NCBI GenBank assembly: GCA_036873755.1
Contig: JAVTVY010045423.1
Span: 1 to 64,000, forward strand
DNA length: 64,000 nt
DNA from: Hanleya hanleyi
Lineage: Eukaryota > Mollusca > Polyplacophora > Lepidopleurida > Hanleyidae
Direction: 5' to 3'
Part shown: in pieces, positions 34,843 to 46,521 of the stretch
Position numbering within the stretch: the first letter of the stretch is position 1
Layout of the letters: each line of letters opens with the position of its first letter
Notes under the pieces: generated by a model
Told to the model about the DNA's origin: nothing
Databases searched by the model: none
Seen by the model: only the letters and a program-made list of their open reading frames with translations
Program-made: the position numbers and the translations under genes

Positions 34843-37536
34843 CTTTATTTCAACACGGACGAGCCGTCAGTTTACACTGGTTGTCAAGAAAGCCGTGGGC
34901 TAAAATACATACATTAGTAAAAGGTAAAAACAAGCACAAGAGAATAAATAAGTGAATAAATACTTATATATATATAATTTAAAATATATCTCCATCTAAA
35001 CAGGAATTATAATTTAAAAAGAAAATACTAACCAGAAGAAATATACATATCCATATAAAATTGAGCACAATTACGTTTAAAACAAGATAAAGTTTCTGAG
35101 TGGCGGGTATTTAGAGGAATGGCATTGCATAACCTGGCACTAGATACACTAAAACAACAATGGTGTAGATATGTACGACTAAAAGGTATTCTCAGCGTAG
35201 TACGGTCATAAGAGCGTGTCCTATAGTTGTCCATTTTAATTAGTCGTCAACTTTGAAGCTTGTCAAAAATCAGTAGATGAGTTTGCATAAAATTTCTTTT
35301 TTGCAGCGTGTAGAACAAACTGAACTCTACAAATTGACTACCATTTCTCCGCGATATCGATAATATATCACGCTTGAAATAACTTTGTAATTCTCTCCAT
35401 ATAAAACTGCAGTACAGTTGTTTCATGTACCGGGCCTCAATTACACAATGAGACGTCATAATGTATTCGTGTTTACTAGCACAAAGGTCAACAATACCGT
35501 GTACGGTCATAGAGGTGTGTCCGGTTCATCATTCGGCAATTTCACTGGGCATGGAATACAAGCGACACTCTAACGAACCGCCTGTTATTACTTAATACGG
35601 AATCAATGACCTTTGTGCCAGTGGGTATGAATACATTATGACGTCTCTCTATGTAATTGAGGCCTGGTACATAAACAACTGTACTGGAGTTTTATATGGA
35701 GTGAATTAAAAAGTTATTTCAAGCGTGATATATTATCGATATCAGGCAGAAATTGTAGTCATTTTGTAAAGTTCGGTTTGTTCTGCACTGAAATGGACAG
35801 ACTTTAGTACTTGTAGATAATTGTAAAAGATCTGATAAATATGGAGGAGCCAAGCCATTAAGGGCCTTAAAAACTAAAACAGATTCTTGAAATTGTAGAC
35901 GATATCTAAGAGGTAGCCATTTGAGATTTAAAAATAAAGTTTGGTATGGGACCGAAAAATCACAATCTAAAATAAGGCGAGCAGCACGTTTCTGGAGTCG
36001 CTCAAGTCTGTTAAAATCTTGAATGTTCCCATGTTCCCATACAGTACAACAATAATCTAGATGTGGAAGGATAAAGCAATTGTAAAAGGTGAGACGGGAG
36101 TGAAATGGAAGAAACTGCTTTATCTCACGAAGCAAAAATAATGTTGAAGATATTTTCTTGCAAACATGATCCACTTGATTCTTCCGCACTAGATTCTGAT
36201 TAAAATAAACACCAAGTAGTTTCTCACACGTTGTTGACTGTAGCACACATCCAGCATATGTAATATTAAAATCAGTTCCGTCGAGATGAATTCTTTTCTG
36301 GGTAGTAGTAACAATCATACATTTTGATTTTTGCATATTAACAATCCGAGACATTACAGAAGCCATTAGATAGTGTCTCGGTTATTTGCGAAACCGTCTT
36401 CCCTTTGGCGGAAACTGTGCAATCATCAGCAAAAAGAGTATTATTGCAGTTGTCAACATAGAGTGGGAGGTCATTTATGTACATAGTGAACAATAGAGGG
36501 CTTAAGATAGACCCCTGAGAGACCCCACATGATGCTGGAGCGCGTACCGTTAAAAGAGACTAGTTGAGATCTGTTATCCAGGTAAGATGATAAAAAGTGT
36601 ATCAGAGTCACTAAAATGATAAATTTTCAGTTTCTGCAGTAAGATGTCGCGAGACACAAGATCAAAAGCTTTCTTTAAATCTACAAATATAGTGCCCACA
36701 AGTAAACTCTTGTCAATAGCATCTGTCCAGGAAGTTAGCATAGCAGTTAAGGCAGGCTGACAGGAGTGGCTCTTTCTAAAACCAGATTGGTTGGGATGCA
36801 AAAGATTGAAATCGTCAAGAAATTTAGAAATGTGTACATGAATATGCCGCTCAAGTACCGGTATCTTAGATAAAACAGGTAAAATTCTGATGGGTCGGTA
36901 ATTACCCATGTCATTTACATCACTTTTCTTAAAAAGAGGAACAACTTTTGCAATCTTCCAAATATCAGGGAACGTTCCAGAGGTAATACATATATTGAAA
37001 ATTTGCGTAAGACTACAGCTTATACCACGAGCTGCAAACTTTAGAAACTTGGGGTGCAAGCCGTCTAGACCTACAGACCCAGAGGGATTAAGGCTGTTGA
37101 ACTGATCAAGCACAAATTTTTCACTCATAACTCGAATTATCGACAACCCCATGAGTCGTTTTCACTTGGTTGGGTGACACGGAAGAGCTGTCAGGTATTA
37201 ATTGTCTAAAATAAGTCCAAAATTCCTTTATGGTGGCCTTTCCTTTTGCCAGAACTGACTGATAGTATGATCGTTTAGCGTCTTCAATCAGTTTGTTAGT
37301 TTTATTTCTCCATGACCGGTACTCTTCGGTCCGATTTTCACGTTTTGTACTGTCACGCATCCGTATAGCATGCTCGATTTCATCAGACCACCATTCAGGT
37401 TTGTATGATGCAGGTCAACGACGTCAATGAACAAATCCAACCAACAGGCTAACATATCGTTAACATCATCGAAAGTATCGATTACTGACCACGGTATCTG
37501 ATTAACGTCAGCCTTAAAGTCATCACAGTTAAACAT
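34843..37536 (-). mobile_element. CR1/L2-like LINE (LINE-2), 5' truncated, interrupted
   Basis: Minus-strand non-LTR element lacking its endonuclease. From the 5' side: EN-RT linker frames (37536-37121, with AKRSYYQSVLAKG); RT fingers (36574-37152: FLKFAARGISCSL, WKIAKVVPLFKK, NYRPIRILPVLSKI, FRKSHSCQPAL, VDLKKAFDLV); a frameshift near 36545; VSQGSILSPLLFTMYINDL and LFADDC (about 36500-36420); then the C-terminal domain (36366-35810: LLGVYFNQNL, LPHLDYCCTVWE, RLERLQKRAARLI). A family-A inverted-repeat element interrupts it at about 35225-35803, and the last ~65 codons (RTRSYDRTTL...LCNAIP) follow at 35234-35028. A few frameshifts make it inactive. Confidence 0.9.
35225..35803. mobile_element. 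Family-A inverted-repeat element, copy 1 (inside LINE-2)
   Basis: Starts TGTCCATTTTAATTAGTCG and ends AATGGACAGACT. Left and right halves fold on each other: AATGTATTCGTGTTTACTAG pairs with the AATACATTATGACGTC region, and ATATCACGCTTGAAATAACT with its complement. Compared with the complete copy at 56953-57603 the last ~60 bp before the right terminus are missing. It splits the C-terminal coding region of LINE-2, so it is younger than that insertion. Confidence 0.85.
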
Positions 37537-37539
37537 TTG

Positions 37540-37830
37540 TTTGGGGTCGGACGAAGCTTAGTTGATAAGATGGAGGGTAGAAATTGGTGCCCCGGATGTG
37601 GGGATGCGCTCCGAGGGTAGGGGATGCGTTCAATAAATGTAGATTGATTGAAATTATAGTTTAAGGGCCGCGTCCCATACAGATTCAGTTCATTCGAGGT
37701 CTTTGCAAGCGCTATCTTTTCGGGGACATGCTCCTGAGGATAGTGGATGGGTTGAGTAGCATGATGTAAGCACCCAGAAAATATGACGGTTCGGGAGTTG
37801 GGTGGGCTTCGTTCAGGGGACAAAGGGTGA
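37540..37830 (+). repeat. Degenerate tandem repeat, right of LINE-2
   Basis: Continues the repeat at 34590-34815 (GGGTCGG-CGAAGCTTAGTT, GATGGAGGGT, GTGCCCCGG, TTCAATAAATG). Marks the LINE-2 target. Confidence 0.55.
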
Positions 37831-37985
37831 GGCAGAGAAGCTGTGGATAGGAAAAAGTTTCCAAGCCCGAATCTTTAACATTTACTTTGCCCTGCAGATA
37901 GACAGACAGACAAATGAACATTTGTGGCACCTATATCAAACTTTATCGAGCTAAAGCTACGGGGACTGTCGGTTCACAAGCACAG

Positions 37986-38397
37986 TTAGATCGATTTGCA
38001 ACCCAGATCTTGGTATTGAATTCCCTCATCAGACAGATTAGTTTGGTCCAAGTGTTCATACACTGGTGGGGAGGATATGGAATGCTCGTCTTGCTCTGCC
38101 ATGTTCGCGTTTTGGATATGGGTCTGGGGGGTTTCATATTCACCGACTGGCACACCATGAACATCACTCCCCATGTTCTCATATTGTGTATGGACCACTG
38201 GGATGTCATAGTCACCAACTATCACACCATCAGAGCCAGTCGGCGTGCTCAGGATTTCCGCATACTCTAGGTCACCATTTTGGAGATCTCTTTGAGGTGA
38301 ATTCGCTCCTGATACATTTCTATTACCTCTGTTGACAAAGTGTGCTGAGTTTACTGCGGGTATGACTCCCGATCTCCCACGATTCCTTTTTCGTGAC
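37986..38397 (-). CDS. Terminal exon of transmembrane receptor: cytoplasmic tail with six tyrosine motifs
   Basis: The minus strand has a splice acceptor (TGTCTACTTCAG, with a T-rich tract) at 38398, then an open frame of 136 codons to TAA at 37986-37988. The first base completes a codon started in the exon at 45797-45905: AG joins G to give Arg, so the phases match. The juxtamembrane part is basic (RSRKRNRGR). Tyrosine motifs in order: LEYAEI (ITIM-type), GDYDIP, TQYENM (pYxN and YxxM type), GEYETP, PVYEHL and IQYQDL (ITIM-type). PVYEHL and IQYQDL are spaced YxxL-x11-YxxL, which meets the ITAM rule (6-12 residues). When phosphorylated such tails bind SH2 proteins (Syk, SHP, Grb2 or PI3K classes). 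This is family knowledge; function here is inference. Confidence 0.85.
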
Positions 38398-38515
38398 CTG
38401 AAGTAGACATCAAATCAAAACAAAATGTTATACATACTACTTTCATTAACCATTTACTTTTGTGGATTACTGTTATTCGATCTCGCTCAACATAACAACA
38501 GGAAGGTTGTAATAT

Positions 38516-38645
38516 GTGTCATAAAGAGACAATGTTGGAATAATCAACAAGGGGCATGTTTTGTTTAGCCATTGCTAATCTGGATTAGTGAAAGCCAAAC
38601 AAGGACACCCCTGTGGAATACTCCAACATGGCCGTCTTATGACAC
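38516..38645. mobile_element. ~130-bp palindromic MITE-like element
   Basis: GTGTCATAA at the left end pairs with TTATGACAC at the right. ATGTTGGAATA pairs with TACTCCAACAT and TTTGTTTAGCC with the GAAAGCCAAACAAG region. The loop is ~10 bp. No coding capacity. Confidence 0.7.
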
Positions 38646-40099
38646 CTATTGCAACCAACACTGTTAGTGTCGCCTTAAATGCAACTTTTGAAGACATGAA
38701 TCTATCTAATTTTGGAGAATGAAGGAGACTTTTCACAGAAGTCGAGAACATCAGCTGATTGTAACAAATACTAAACTAAGAGAGGCTGGGAGAGAATTAA
38801 GATTTAACATCGCGTTCAGAGTAGACATGTAAAGGAGATTGCTATGTTACACTATTGTTTAATGGATAAAGATTATTCCGTTATATTTTGACAGAACTGA
38901 TAACCCTCCATACCATTCCGTCTGTCATCTCTTTGCCATACTCATTAACATAATCAAGTGTGCGTATGGTATTAGTGCGATATTTTTGCACATACTAGAT
39001 AGTTCCATAGACTGCCAATACAGATTCATATATTTTGACACGAACATAAACTCCCAAAGCTCACAGCTTAACGCTTACATTATTATACACTATCCATACA
39101 TAATGCGCTGATCGAAATGCAGATTACCAGGTGAAGTATCAAGTGTTCATTCTAACCTGTCTTCATTATTCTAACCATGAGTTACTGCTGGCAGACATTA
39201 ATAGGAAGATTCAGAAGTCACCTGGTAAATTACAAAACATGTAAGGGAGGGAAGAGGTGCCGACATACTGACTGAGTCACATGGCTTCACAGTATAGTCT
39301 TCTGGTTAACCTATTCTAAAGCACATACCAAGAATCTAACGATTCGTGATATGTGTTGTATCTCAGGTACGCTTTTATTGTACCTGTTCATGTGGCAAAA
39401 CCAAGTGAAATGGAGCATTAAAATTGTAAGTGAACAGGTTGGCGAGCTGATTTTAAGAGGAATTATAAGGTGAGAGAGGTATGAGAAATAATCAAACAAC
39501 AAAATAAGAGGTAGTAACAGACGAAGAATGCGAGTTACGTAATATTCAATGGCACTTCACATCTTGAATTTGTTATTTTTTCTTAATTGGAAACAATTAA
39601 TGTAGAAGTTGTAATAATTTAATAAAGCAATTTTTTTTATTCTAAAATAAAAATCTGAACTAAAAGATGGTAGTCTTCCATTGTATTATTTACTGTTGAA
39701 ATTCAAATTTGTGTTTGTAAATTTACACCATACTACGGTGTAATTTTGCATCTACTTAAAGTGTAAATTGCGTATGGAAAAGCTATGTATATATAGTGTA
39801 GAGGTGTAACTACATCGCAGTTCAGTTTATTCCCCAATGTAAATTAATGGTACAGAATTGGTGAGCAATATGCGGGAATACAACCCAGATGGCTTAATTG
39901 TTCTATCCCATATAATATAAAACTGATAAATACTGATATAAATATAAACGATGAGAACATTACATAACGAAAAACATTAGTATCATCCGATAACTATACA
40001 AAATTGACTTATTATTGGTACCGATAACAACGGGGCAACAGATTGCAAACTAATGTTAGTGACATATGGTGCGATTTTTTAATGGTTTGAACATATAAA

Positions 40100-40800
40100 G
40101 GAATGAAAATGATTTCAAATCAGGGGGTAACATGTTCCAAAGACAAGGTCATTTTATCCCATAGAATGAATGAGAGGTCAGATGAATGGTCCATGGAATT
40201 ATTAAAAAATGTGGTCAGGGGCAGGAGCATTGCTGCCTTTGATAGGTCGTGCCACGTTCAGACGGGTCAGCGGGAGAAAAACAATCCCATGCGAGTCCTT
40301 GAGACAAAATACCCACATGGGGAAAGAAGTTATTGTCTGGAGATAAAATTTTAAATTGAACCCCAGGTGTAGATGTCTTTATCCGTGTAGCGGGTCGACA
40401 TGAAAAACGATCTCAAAACGAGATACCCACATTCCAAATTTGAGAATAATCCGTTAACTTCAGGTTTTCAAAATTTATTGTCCAGAAACAAAATTTTAAC
40501 TTGGCCCAAAGGTGGTGAGATCTTGCAACAGAGACAGCAACTATGTACCAAATTCGTAAAGAATCAAACGGACGCATTTAAACTTGTCCCCCTGGGAACA
40601 TCAAATATAATGGATAACATTCCCATGAGAGATCTTGAGGCGAGGCACTCGCATGCTAAATTTGGAAGAAATTTGTTATGGTTTTCAAAAGTTGCTTTCC
40701 GAAAACGAACTCATACAGGCGGAGCGATGGATTCCAATACTATAGCCCAACTCGGAAAGCGTGTTATCTCCCTCGTTCCACCAGGGACGTATTGGTAAAG
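40100..40800 (-). repeat. Diverged units of the GGTGGTGCCACC tandem family
   Basis: In reverse orientation this stretch shows the same phrases as 2840-4440: AAAACAATCCCA, CTTGAG(A/G)C(A/G)A, CCACATTCCAAATTTG, TTTTCAAAA, TTATTGTC(C/T)(A/G)GA, AAAATTTTAACTTGG. The frames across it are repeat shadows. Confidence 0.7.
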
Positions 40801-41749
40801 AGAACTTCCGGTACGCACCAAAGGCCCTCACAATTAGTTTTAGTAATTAAATAGTATATTTTTCAAGAAAATTATCTTTATAATGTACACGTATACAAGA
40901 TCTATTGTTTCATGCAGAAAATGTAAACAAAATAGTTTTTCAATCAAGTTTTCTTGAATAGTTGATCAGTGTATTATTCTAAATATTGCTGTGCCTTTGG
41001 TAGAAGTGAAACCGAGACGACCACTTTCCGGAAGCAGCTTTTCATACCTCTAACCTCAAAGAGCGGCAATTATTCAGGGGGAGAGCAGACACTTCCGGAA
41101 ACGGCTACAGCCCCACTCTAACCCTCCACTTTTACTATATTCTAGAATGCTAGAGACATTTCAGAAACTGTTTTGATTAATATATGCTTGCATACATCCT
41201 AGTGTTTGATGATATATGGAGTTGCAATTGATGATACATGTATCTTGAATGATATCTGGAACTTCGAATAATATAGATTGTGTTGTGAAGGCATTCATAA
41301 AGCATGCACGGGGGCGGCCCACTGTAGGCTAAGTATTTCACAGTTCCCATTTGCGTGCAGCATTGTAACTATAGAGCAGGGTCATATTTTCTGGAAAATG
41401 TTTATCACAAAATGACACTATCATGTTTCTGCAAAATTAGTATTCTCATCCAATGTAATTTCGGGCATTTACAAAGTAATTAAATTTGAGAATGATGAAC
41501 TGATTTTGGTATAGAAAATGACTTGTTTGAATATCACGTCTTTCAGTTGCCACTCCGCCGGATGGACTTTCTGTTAACGACACAGAGCATCCGCGAGCAC
41601 GTTCCGTACACCCGGAATATTTGTTTATGGTCTCCTGTTTATTAGTTATTTCACTCGTATGGTGACCGGCAGATAATTCCGAATGGCAGTGGCAGGATTT
41701 CAATCGCCTAGCGGTCGATGATGTACTTCTTGAAATCTGTGTAGGTGGA

Positions 41750-42193
41750 AAAAGGCGTTCTTCGAATCTATTGGCATGGCCAACATGCCAGTCTGAAGAC
41801 CAGCTCGCACCGATCTGAGAGTTTCCATTTTGAACTTCTCGATCCAGATAAATCGGTTGAGGGCCTTAGATTAAGGACCGGTCGCCATATCCCAGTTTTC
41901 CTGGGCACCACAAATATCCTACTTGACAGATCTGCCACATCTCGTACAGCCGCTGTGGCTATGAGGGAGCATACATCTTTCAGTATAGCAGATGCCTGTT
42001 CCGGGTCTCGATGTAACGGGATTACCAGAGGGATCCCTGTAAACGGTGGCGGAAGGCCTGTAATGCTCCAAGTCATCTGATATCCGTTCGTCAGAACAAT
42101 AGCGCTCCCACCAGCCTCTTTCACTCCAAGCAGCCGGATGTTACAGGGGCACGACTGTGGAAACACCATATGGTCTGGCTTCGGAACTGTCAA
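41750..42193 (-). pseudogene. DIRS-like reverse transcriptase fragment
   Basis: A 141-codon frame. Its C-terminal half (ILKDVCSLIATAAVRDV, then SSRIFVVPRKTGIWRPVLNL, RPSTD) matches the finger region of DIRS/Ngaro-type RTs, where a loop preceding F(L/V)VPKK and WRPV(I/L)(N/D)L is typical. The N-terminal part (QMTWSITGLPPPFTGIPLVI) fits the region just upstream in those elements. The palm and the rest of the element are absent. Inactive remnant in the receptor intron. Confidence 0.6.
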
Positions 42194-42283
42194 AGCCGCG
42201 AAATGCAGAATTAACTTGGGGCACGTGAGTCATTGTTAGTTGAACATCCATCGACCTCAATTTCACTCGCAGCGGCGCCGCGA

Positions 42284-42307
42284 GTGAGTGAGTGAGTGAG
42301 TGAGTGA
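42284..42307. repeat. (TGAG)n microsatellite
   Basis: Six units of TGAG next to a GGCGCCGCG-type sequence. It sits beside the repeat at 42350-42510. Confidence 0.85.
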
Positions 42308-42349
42308 AAATGACTCAACATCGCTTTCAACACCATTTCAGTCCTATCA

Positions 42350-42510
42350 ACACGTTTGGTTCCTATATTCCTTTTCACACCCCGACACCACACGGGTAGG
42401 GTCGTATTCCTTTTAACAGCTGGTACCCCACGGGCGGAATCCTTCCTTTTCACACCCGGGAACCCCACGGGTGCACCAGTTAGTCGCCTCTTACGACAAC
42501 ACCGGCAGAA
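42350..42510 (-). repeat. Short repeat with CCCACGGGT/TTCCTTTTCACAC units
   Basis: Three units of ~50 bp share TTCCTTTT(C/A)ACA and CCCCACGGG, then GTCGCCTCTTACGACA. The last motif is familiar from molluscan dispersed repeats (memory only). A related CCCGGGAACCCCATGGG lies inside the hairpin at 44267-44342. Confidence 0.55.
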
Positions 42511-42936
42511 TCTCTATCTGTCGTATCACCCGTTAGTATCACCGAATGCAATGATGACAAGCATGGGAGCGGTACATACAACAGACCGGGACGGTATGGT
42601 AACATCAGAGCTGCGCCTTCATGAGAGTTTTGGCTTACGCAAAGTATGATAATAGCGTCCTGCTATACCATCCATTCAATGCTACAGTCCACCCGGGGAC
42701 TTTCATCTTAACAAAGAAAATCATGAAAGATGTACATAATATAGCCACAAAGCGTGCGGACCCTAATCACAGAAATACGAATACTGCCTAACTGAACTCC
42801 ATCAAATCAATCCATGATCAAACACTAGGCGGGATTGTAAGTATCTAGAGTATTAGCTGATGAAATAATAGCACAAACCTGGGGTGAGTGAATATGATTT
42901 AACATGTCTTTCAACAATATTTCAGTTTTGGGTCAT

Positions 42937-44266
42937 TCCATGAAATGGGGTCACCACTAAGCACTCAAACTTAAAACCAGTGAATTTTCTAAACTATTAT
43001 ATGTATTTTAAAAACATTTATTCCTATTTAATGCCAGATACAAGTAGATATACATAAGATAACATCTTAGTTATATGTACGGCCATTACTTTTGGAGGAC
43101 CATCGATGTCAGCATATGAGGACACCCACGGACCCCAAAAATGTGACATTGCAAACATTGCAATCATTGATGCTTTTGTTTGCACTGTGTGCATGAATTG
43201 CTAAAAAAAAATGACCAAGAAAACAACTTAAAGTATCGATCTGGCTCATGTCTTTCAATTTATTTTAGTTTATTTCATATCAGTCACCCTTAAACGCAGA
43301 TTCTGGATGAACGAAAAAATCAAAATTCAGGTTGCGCGTGTAACGCTTGGTGTCCTCTTTTGTTACTTACCTTACCTCTTACCTGTCACCAAGAAAATGT
43401 CATTCAGTGGTCATTCAAAACCATTCTTGAGCTGGGATAATCTTGTCTATTATCGATCCAAATATGACAGGATTTCGATGTGTCCTTAATAGCTGTAGTT
43501 GGAATATACTTTTATGTCTCGCTTTCGTGTCCTCTTTCATGTAGTTACACGCACCACCCTCGGCTTGCATTTTACTTTTTTTTTGGCATGAATTACAATG
43601 TGCAGCAATGGAACCCAATATTTGTGACATGGCTGGTGGAGCCACTTTAGAGTAGGTGTCATATAATGAGGCAATTGCAAAAAATAGCGGGTAAGTAGTA
43701 TTGTGCTATTTCGCGCCCTGAACAGTTACCTTTGCCACTTCGTTACATGTGTGACAAACAAATGTTGATTCCAGAAGAAAGTGAAACTAAGACCAGTCTT
43801 ACATACAAAATGTTCATGTGCCATGATCAGTTTGATGGTGAAGTCTAGAGTTTGATGGCGACCTAGTATAGTATTTCACGTGATGTATGCAAAAGGACAC
43901 GAAGCCATTTTTGGTATCCATGTTACAACCACCACTTGATTGGATTGAGGCAGTCAATGCCACTAAATATGCTGACTAAGAATAGGATTAAATATTCTAA
44001 CAATTTGATCATGTTTTTATTCTATTTGACACTTAAATTAACGTGTTATGTGGTGAAATTTGCATGTAGTTTGGTGTCCTCGTTACACGCGCAACTTCAT
44101 TATTTTATTTTTCTCCCAAATTGTGGAATATTATCCGTTTTCTTATGTTTTCCGAATCTCTGTATATCAATATTATCCCTGACTTAATGCAGCCAGGAAC
44201 TGATATCTTTTCAAAATTGGTTTGCATGTCACACTTTGGTACCCCCATTTCATGGAATGGCCCTTT
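42937..44266. mobile_element. Candidate TIR element of ~1.3 kb
   Basis: GGTCATTCCATGAAATGGGG near 42937 is mirrored by CCCCCATTTCATGGAATGGC near 44242-44263. The interior repeats GTGTCCTC(T/G)T at least three times. TTTT flanks both ends, but that is uninformative. No transposase. Could be two chance-related fragments. Confidence 0.35.
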
Positions 44267-44342
44267 TATCACGACGTTGGGTCCTATTCCTTCACTCCCG
44301 GGAACCCCATGGGTGTTAAATAATAGACCCAACGTCGTGATA
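44267..44342. repeat. 76-bp hairpin (ATCACGACGTTGGGTC arms)
   Basis: TATCACGACGTTGGGTC and GACCCAACGTCGTGATA are exact complements around a ~40-bp loop containing CCCGGGAACCCCATGGG. Probably a minimal foldback element. Confidence 0.8.
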
Positions 44343-44734
44343 TGAGTGACGATGAAATATTAGCAGAAGCTGAACTATATCAGCACGCCATATATTATGT
44401 CATGTACATTCCAGATGCCATTGTTTATATTCACATCGCTCATCAGTGTAAACACGAAGTTCAATACGAGGTAACTTGCCCCGATAGCGTAGATATATAG
44501 CACACATAGGGACATGTGCACTAGGAAACCCATGACATAGTGAAATTGTGCAATTCCACAAAGAATAAACATTCCACACAGTACAATACAGTCAGTGTTG
44601 TAAGAGACCCAAGGACACATGGAAAATTCTACAATTGATGATAGTCAAGATCTTGATTTACGAGCCGTGACAATTTTGTCTGTGACAGAAAGCTAAACGT
44701 TCACATGTTGATTATACGATTACTCAATAGCAGA

Positions 44735-45190
44735 GCAAAATAAATTGAATTGAATTGGATTGAAGTTTATTCTCAGAACCAAGCATATAATGGTATGAGA
44801 ATCTAATACAATACAATCATAATCAAATGGCGACTTTCTCAGAATCAAAACATGTTGGAGAAAACAGCAGATAAGAGTACAACAGATCAGATTATAATGA
44901 TATGCAATACAGTAAAATGGAACTAATTTCCCACACGAGTCACGAGGCCCGTCTGTGTAATAAACAAAATGACTGCCACAATCTTAGTTGAGTGATTTAA
45001 CTGTATATTCGATAATACAGGGAAAATTGTCGAGAAAATTGGTAGCACGAATCGGTTCATAAATGTGAACCTCACAAAGCGTTTCTTCGAGGTTTGTAAG
45101 TTCAGAAAGGTGTAAATACACAGGAAATTTCTGGCCTCTTCAGAGAGATTTCGAAAAGGTGTATCCAGTAAAAAAATGGTGACCATGCGT
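44735..45190 (-). repeat. Possible LINE 3' end fragment
   Basis: TGAATTGAATTGGATTGAAG leads into TTTATTCTCAGAACC, a tail structure like those at the other LINE 3' ends here. The 44923-45186 minus frame has no motif that I can place. Weak. Confidence 0.3.
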
Positions 45191-45796
45191 GGTTTTATGG
45201 ATTGGCTGGGAACCGCTGGACAGAGGTGAGGCCCTGAAGGGAGTGTTCCAACTTTTCTGGTAAATGTCGATTTTTGGAGATTACTACCATAGCATAAAGT
45301 AAAATAAATGGATTAAATATAAGGCAACTAATAAATGTCTTGAAATAAAATGGCAGCTTTTGTCCCTCGTTATGGATGTGTGTGTGTAGGGGGGAATGCA
45401 TCATATCCGATACATGATGGAAAGACACAGTTGATGGGTGGTCATATTATTTCCATAACCTAAGTTCGAATTAACGGATTTGCAGCTGTTCAGAGTCGTC
45501 AAACGTGGTGCATAAAGCCTTAGTTAGATTGTAAGTAGATGTGAACATTTTCGAGCGGAAGAAACACCATACAGGGGGATATAGTGCTGATGAGAAGAAA
45601 ATTCGGACGTCAATTCAGCTAGTAAATACAATCCATGCATCTAATAGACTGACTATGAAGTTCGTGAGGCATAAACAAGAATTCCTTATCGCAGTTTTGA
45701 AAATTATAGAAGCATGTAAGTCAAGACTCACAATATCCACTGCGTATGCTCTTCTAGTTCATTCATGCTAAGAAAAACTTTACTGCATAAATTTAC

Positions 45797-45905
45797 CTGG
45801 TGAAGACAATCAATAACACAAGACAAACGATGGCTACAAGGACAGCTGACACAAAGCCTATAATAATACCATCTGAAGTGGACTCTTCTCCTCCTGGGCC
45901 TTGGC
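45797..45905 (-). CDS. Transmembrane exon of the receptor gene
   Basis: A 109-bp exon on the minus strand with a good acceptor (TATATTTTTGTCTTGTCAG|GCC) and donor (CACCAG|GTAAAT). It encodes a short acidic Gly/Ser stalk (GQGPGGEESTSDG), a ~22-residue purely hydrophobic helix (IIIGFVSAVL...LLIVF) and a Thr, ending in the first two bases of an Arg codon finished by the exon at 38397. The upstream boundary is phase 1, the usual phase for secreted modules such as EGF, Ig or fibronectin domains. So an N-terminal ectodomain is expected further right, but no such exon was recognised up to 64000. Together the two exons make a type I single-pass receptor C terminus. Spliced gene structure is inference from sites, phase and hydrophobicity. 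Confidence 0.82.
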
Positions 45906-46521
45906 CTGACAAGACAAAAATATAATGCACAAAAAATCTCATGTTTTTCTGCTATGGCGTTCGTGCTTGACGGTGTAGATAAAAAGGCTAGTTGTAACGA
46001 ATATAAACACTGTAGACATTTTTTAAATGTATAAATGTATCCATATTCTTCGAGACTTTGTTGGGTCATTTCTTGAGTTGGGTGAGAATCTACATGCAGT
46101 TCCATTAACAAGATATGAACCATACGTCAAATCCCAAGAACCGATACATTTATAGTGCTGCAAACTAATATATTGCAGGAAATATTCTGCTGTCAAATTG
46201 TTAAATCTGCACACGCATTGTTATGCTTGATGGACACATGGTGCTGTCACATGAAAGATGGAGGGACAGATAGACAATGATACAGGATATATGTACTTAG
46301 GCTAGTAACTTTTCGATGTAATTATTTCAATTGCACATGTAAGGTATTCGGGTGAAAGGAAGAAGAGACAGGGCGAAAACAACATGGACCCTTTACATCA
46401 CAGTACAGGAATACATGTATGAATGTCCTAATCTGAAAGCATGGATTGAACACAGCTAACTGAAGACATGATTTTATATATAAAATATAGAGGAGAGATG
46501 TTTTAGTGGGAATACTCAAGT
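45906..46521. other. No exon recognised
   Basis: Intron 5' to the transmembrane exon. Frames on the minus strand (46214-46023, 46519-46322) lack domain or splice support. Confidence 0.4.

Larger units (their letters stand above)
38398..45796 (-). other. Intron of the transmembrane receptor gene
   Basis: Donor CAG|GTAAAT at 45796 and acceptor CTACTTCAG| at 38398, phase 2. The 7.4-kb intron carries a small palindrome (38516), minus-oriented units of the tandem family seen in the 1-10 kb element (40100-40800), a DIRS-like fragment (41750) and a TIR-like pair (42937/44266). 38646-40099 and 40800-41750 show nothing recognisable. Confidence 0.75.

Noticed and set aside
44375..44620. 81-codon hydrophobic minus frame as a membrane protein
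   Set aside because: Hydrophobic stretches are common by chance in AT-rich DNA; no splice sites or family resemblance.
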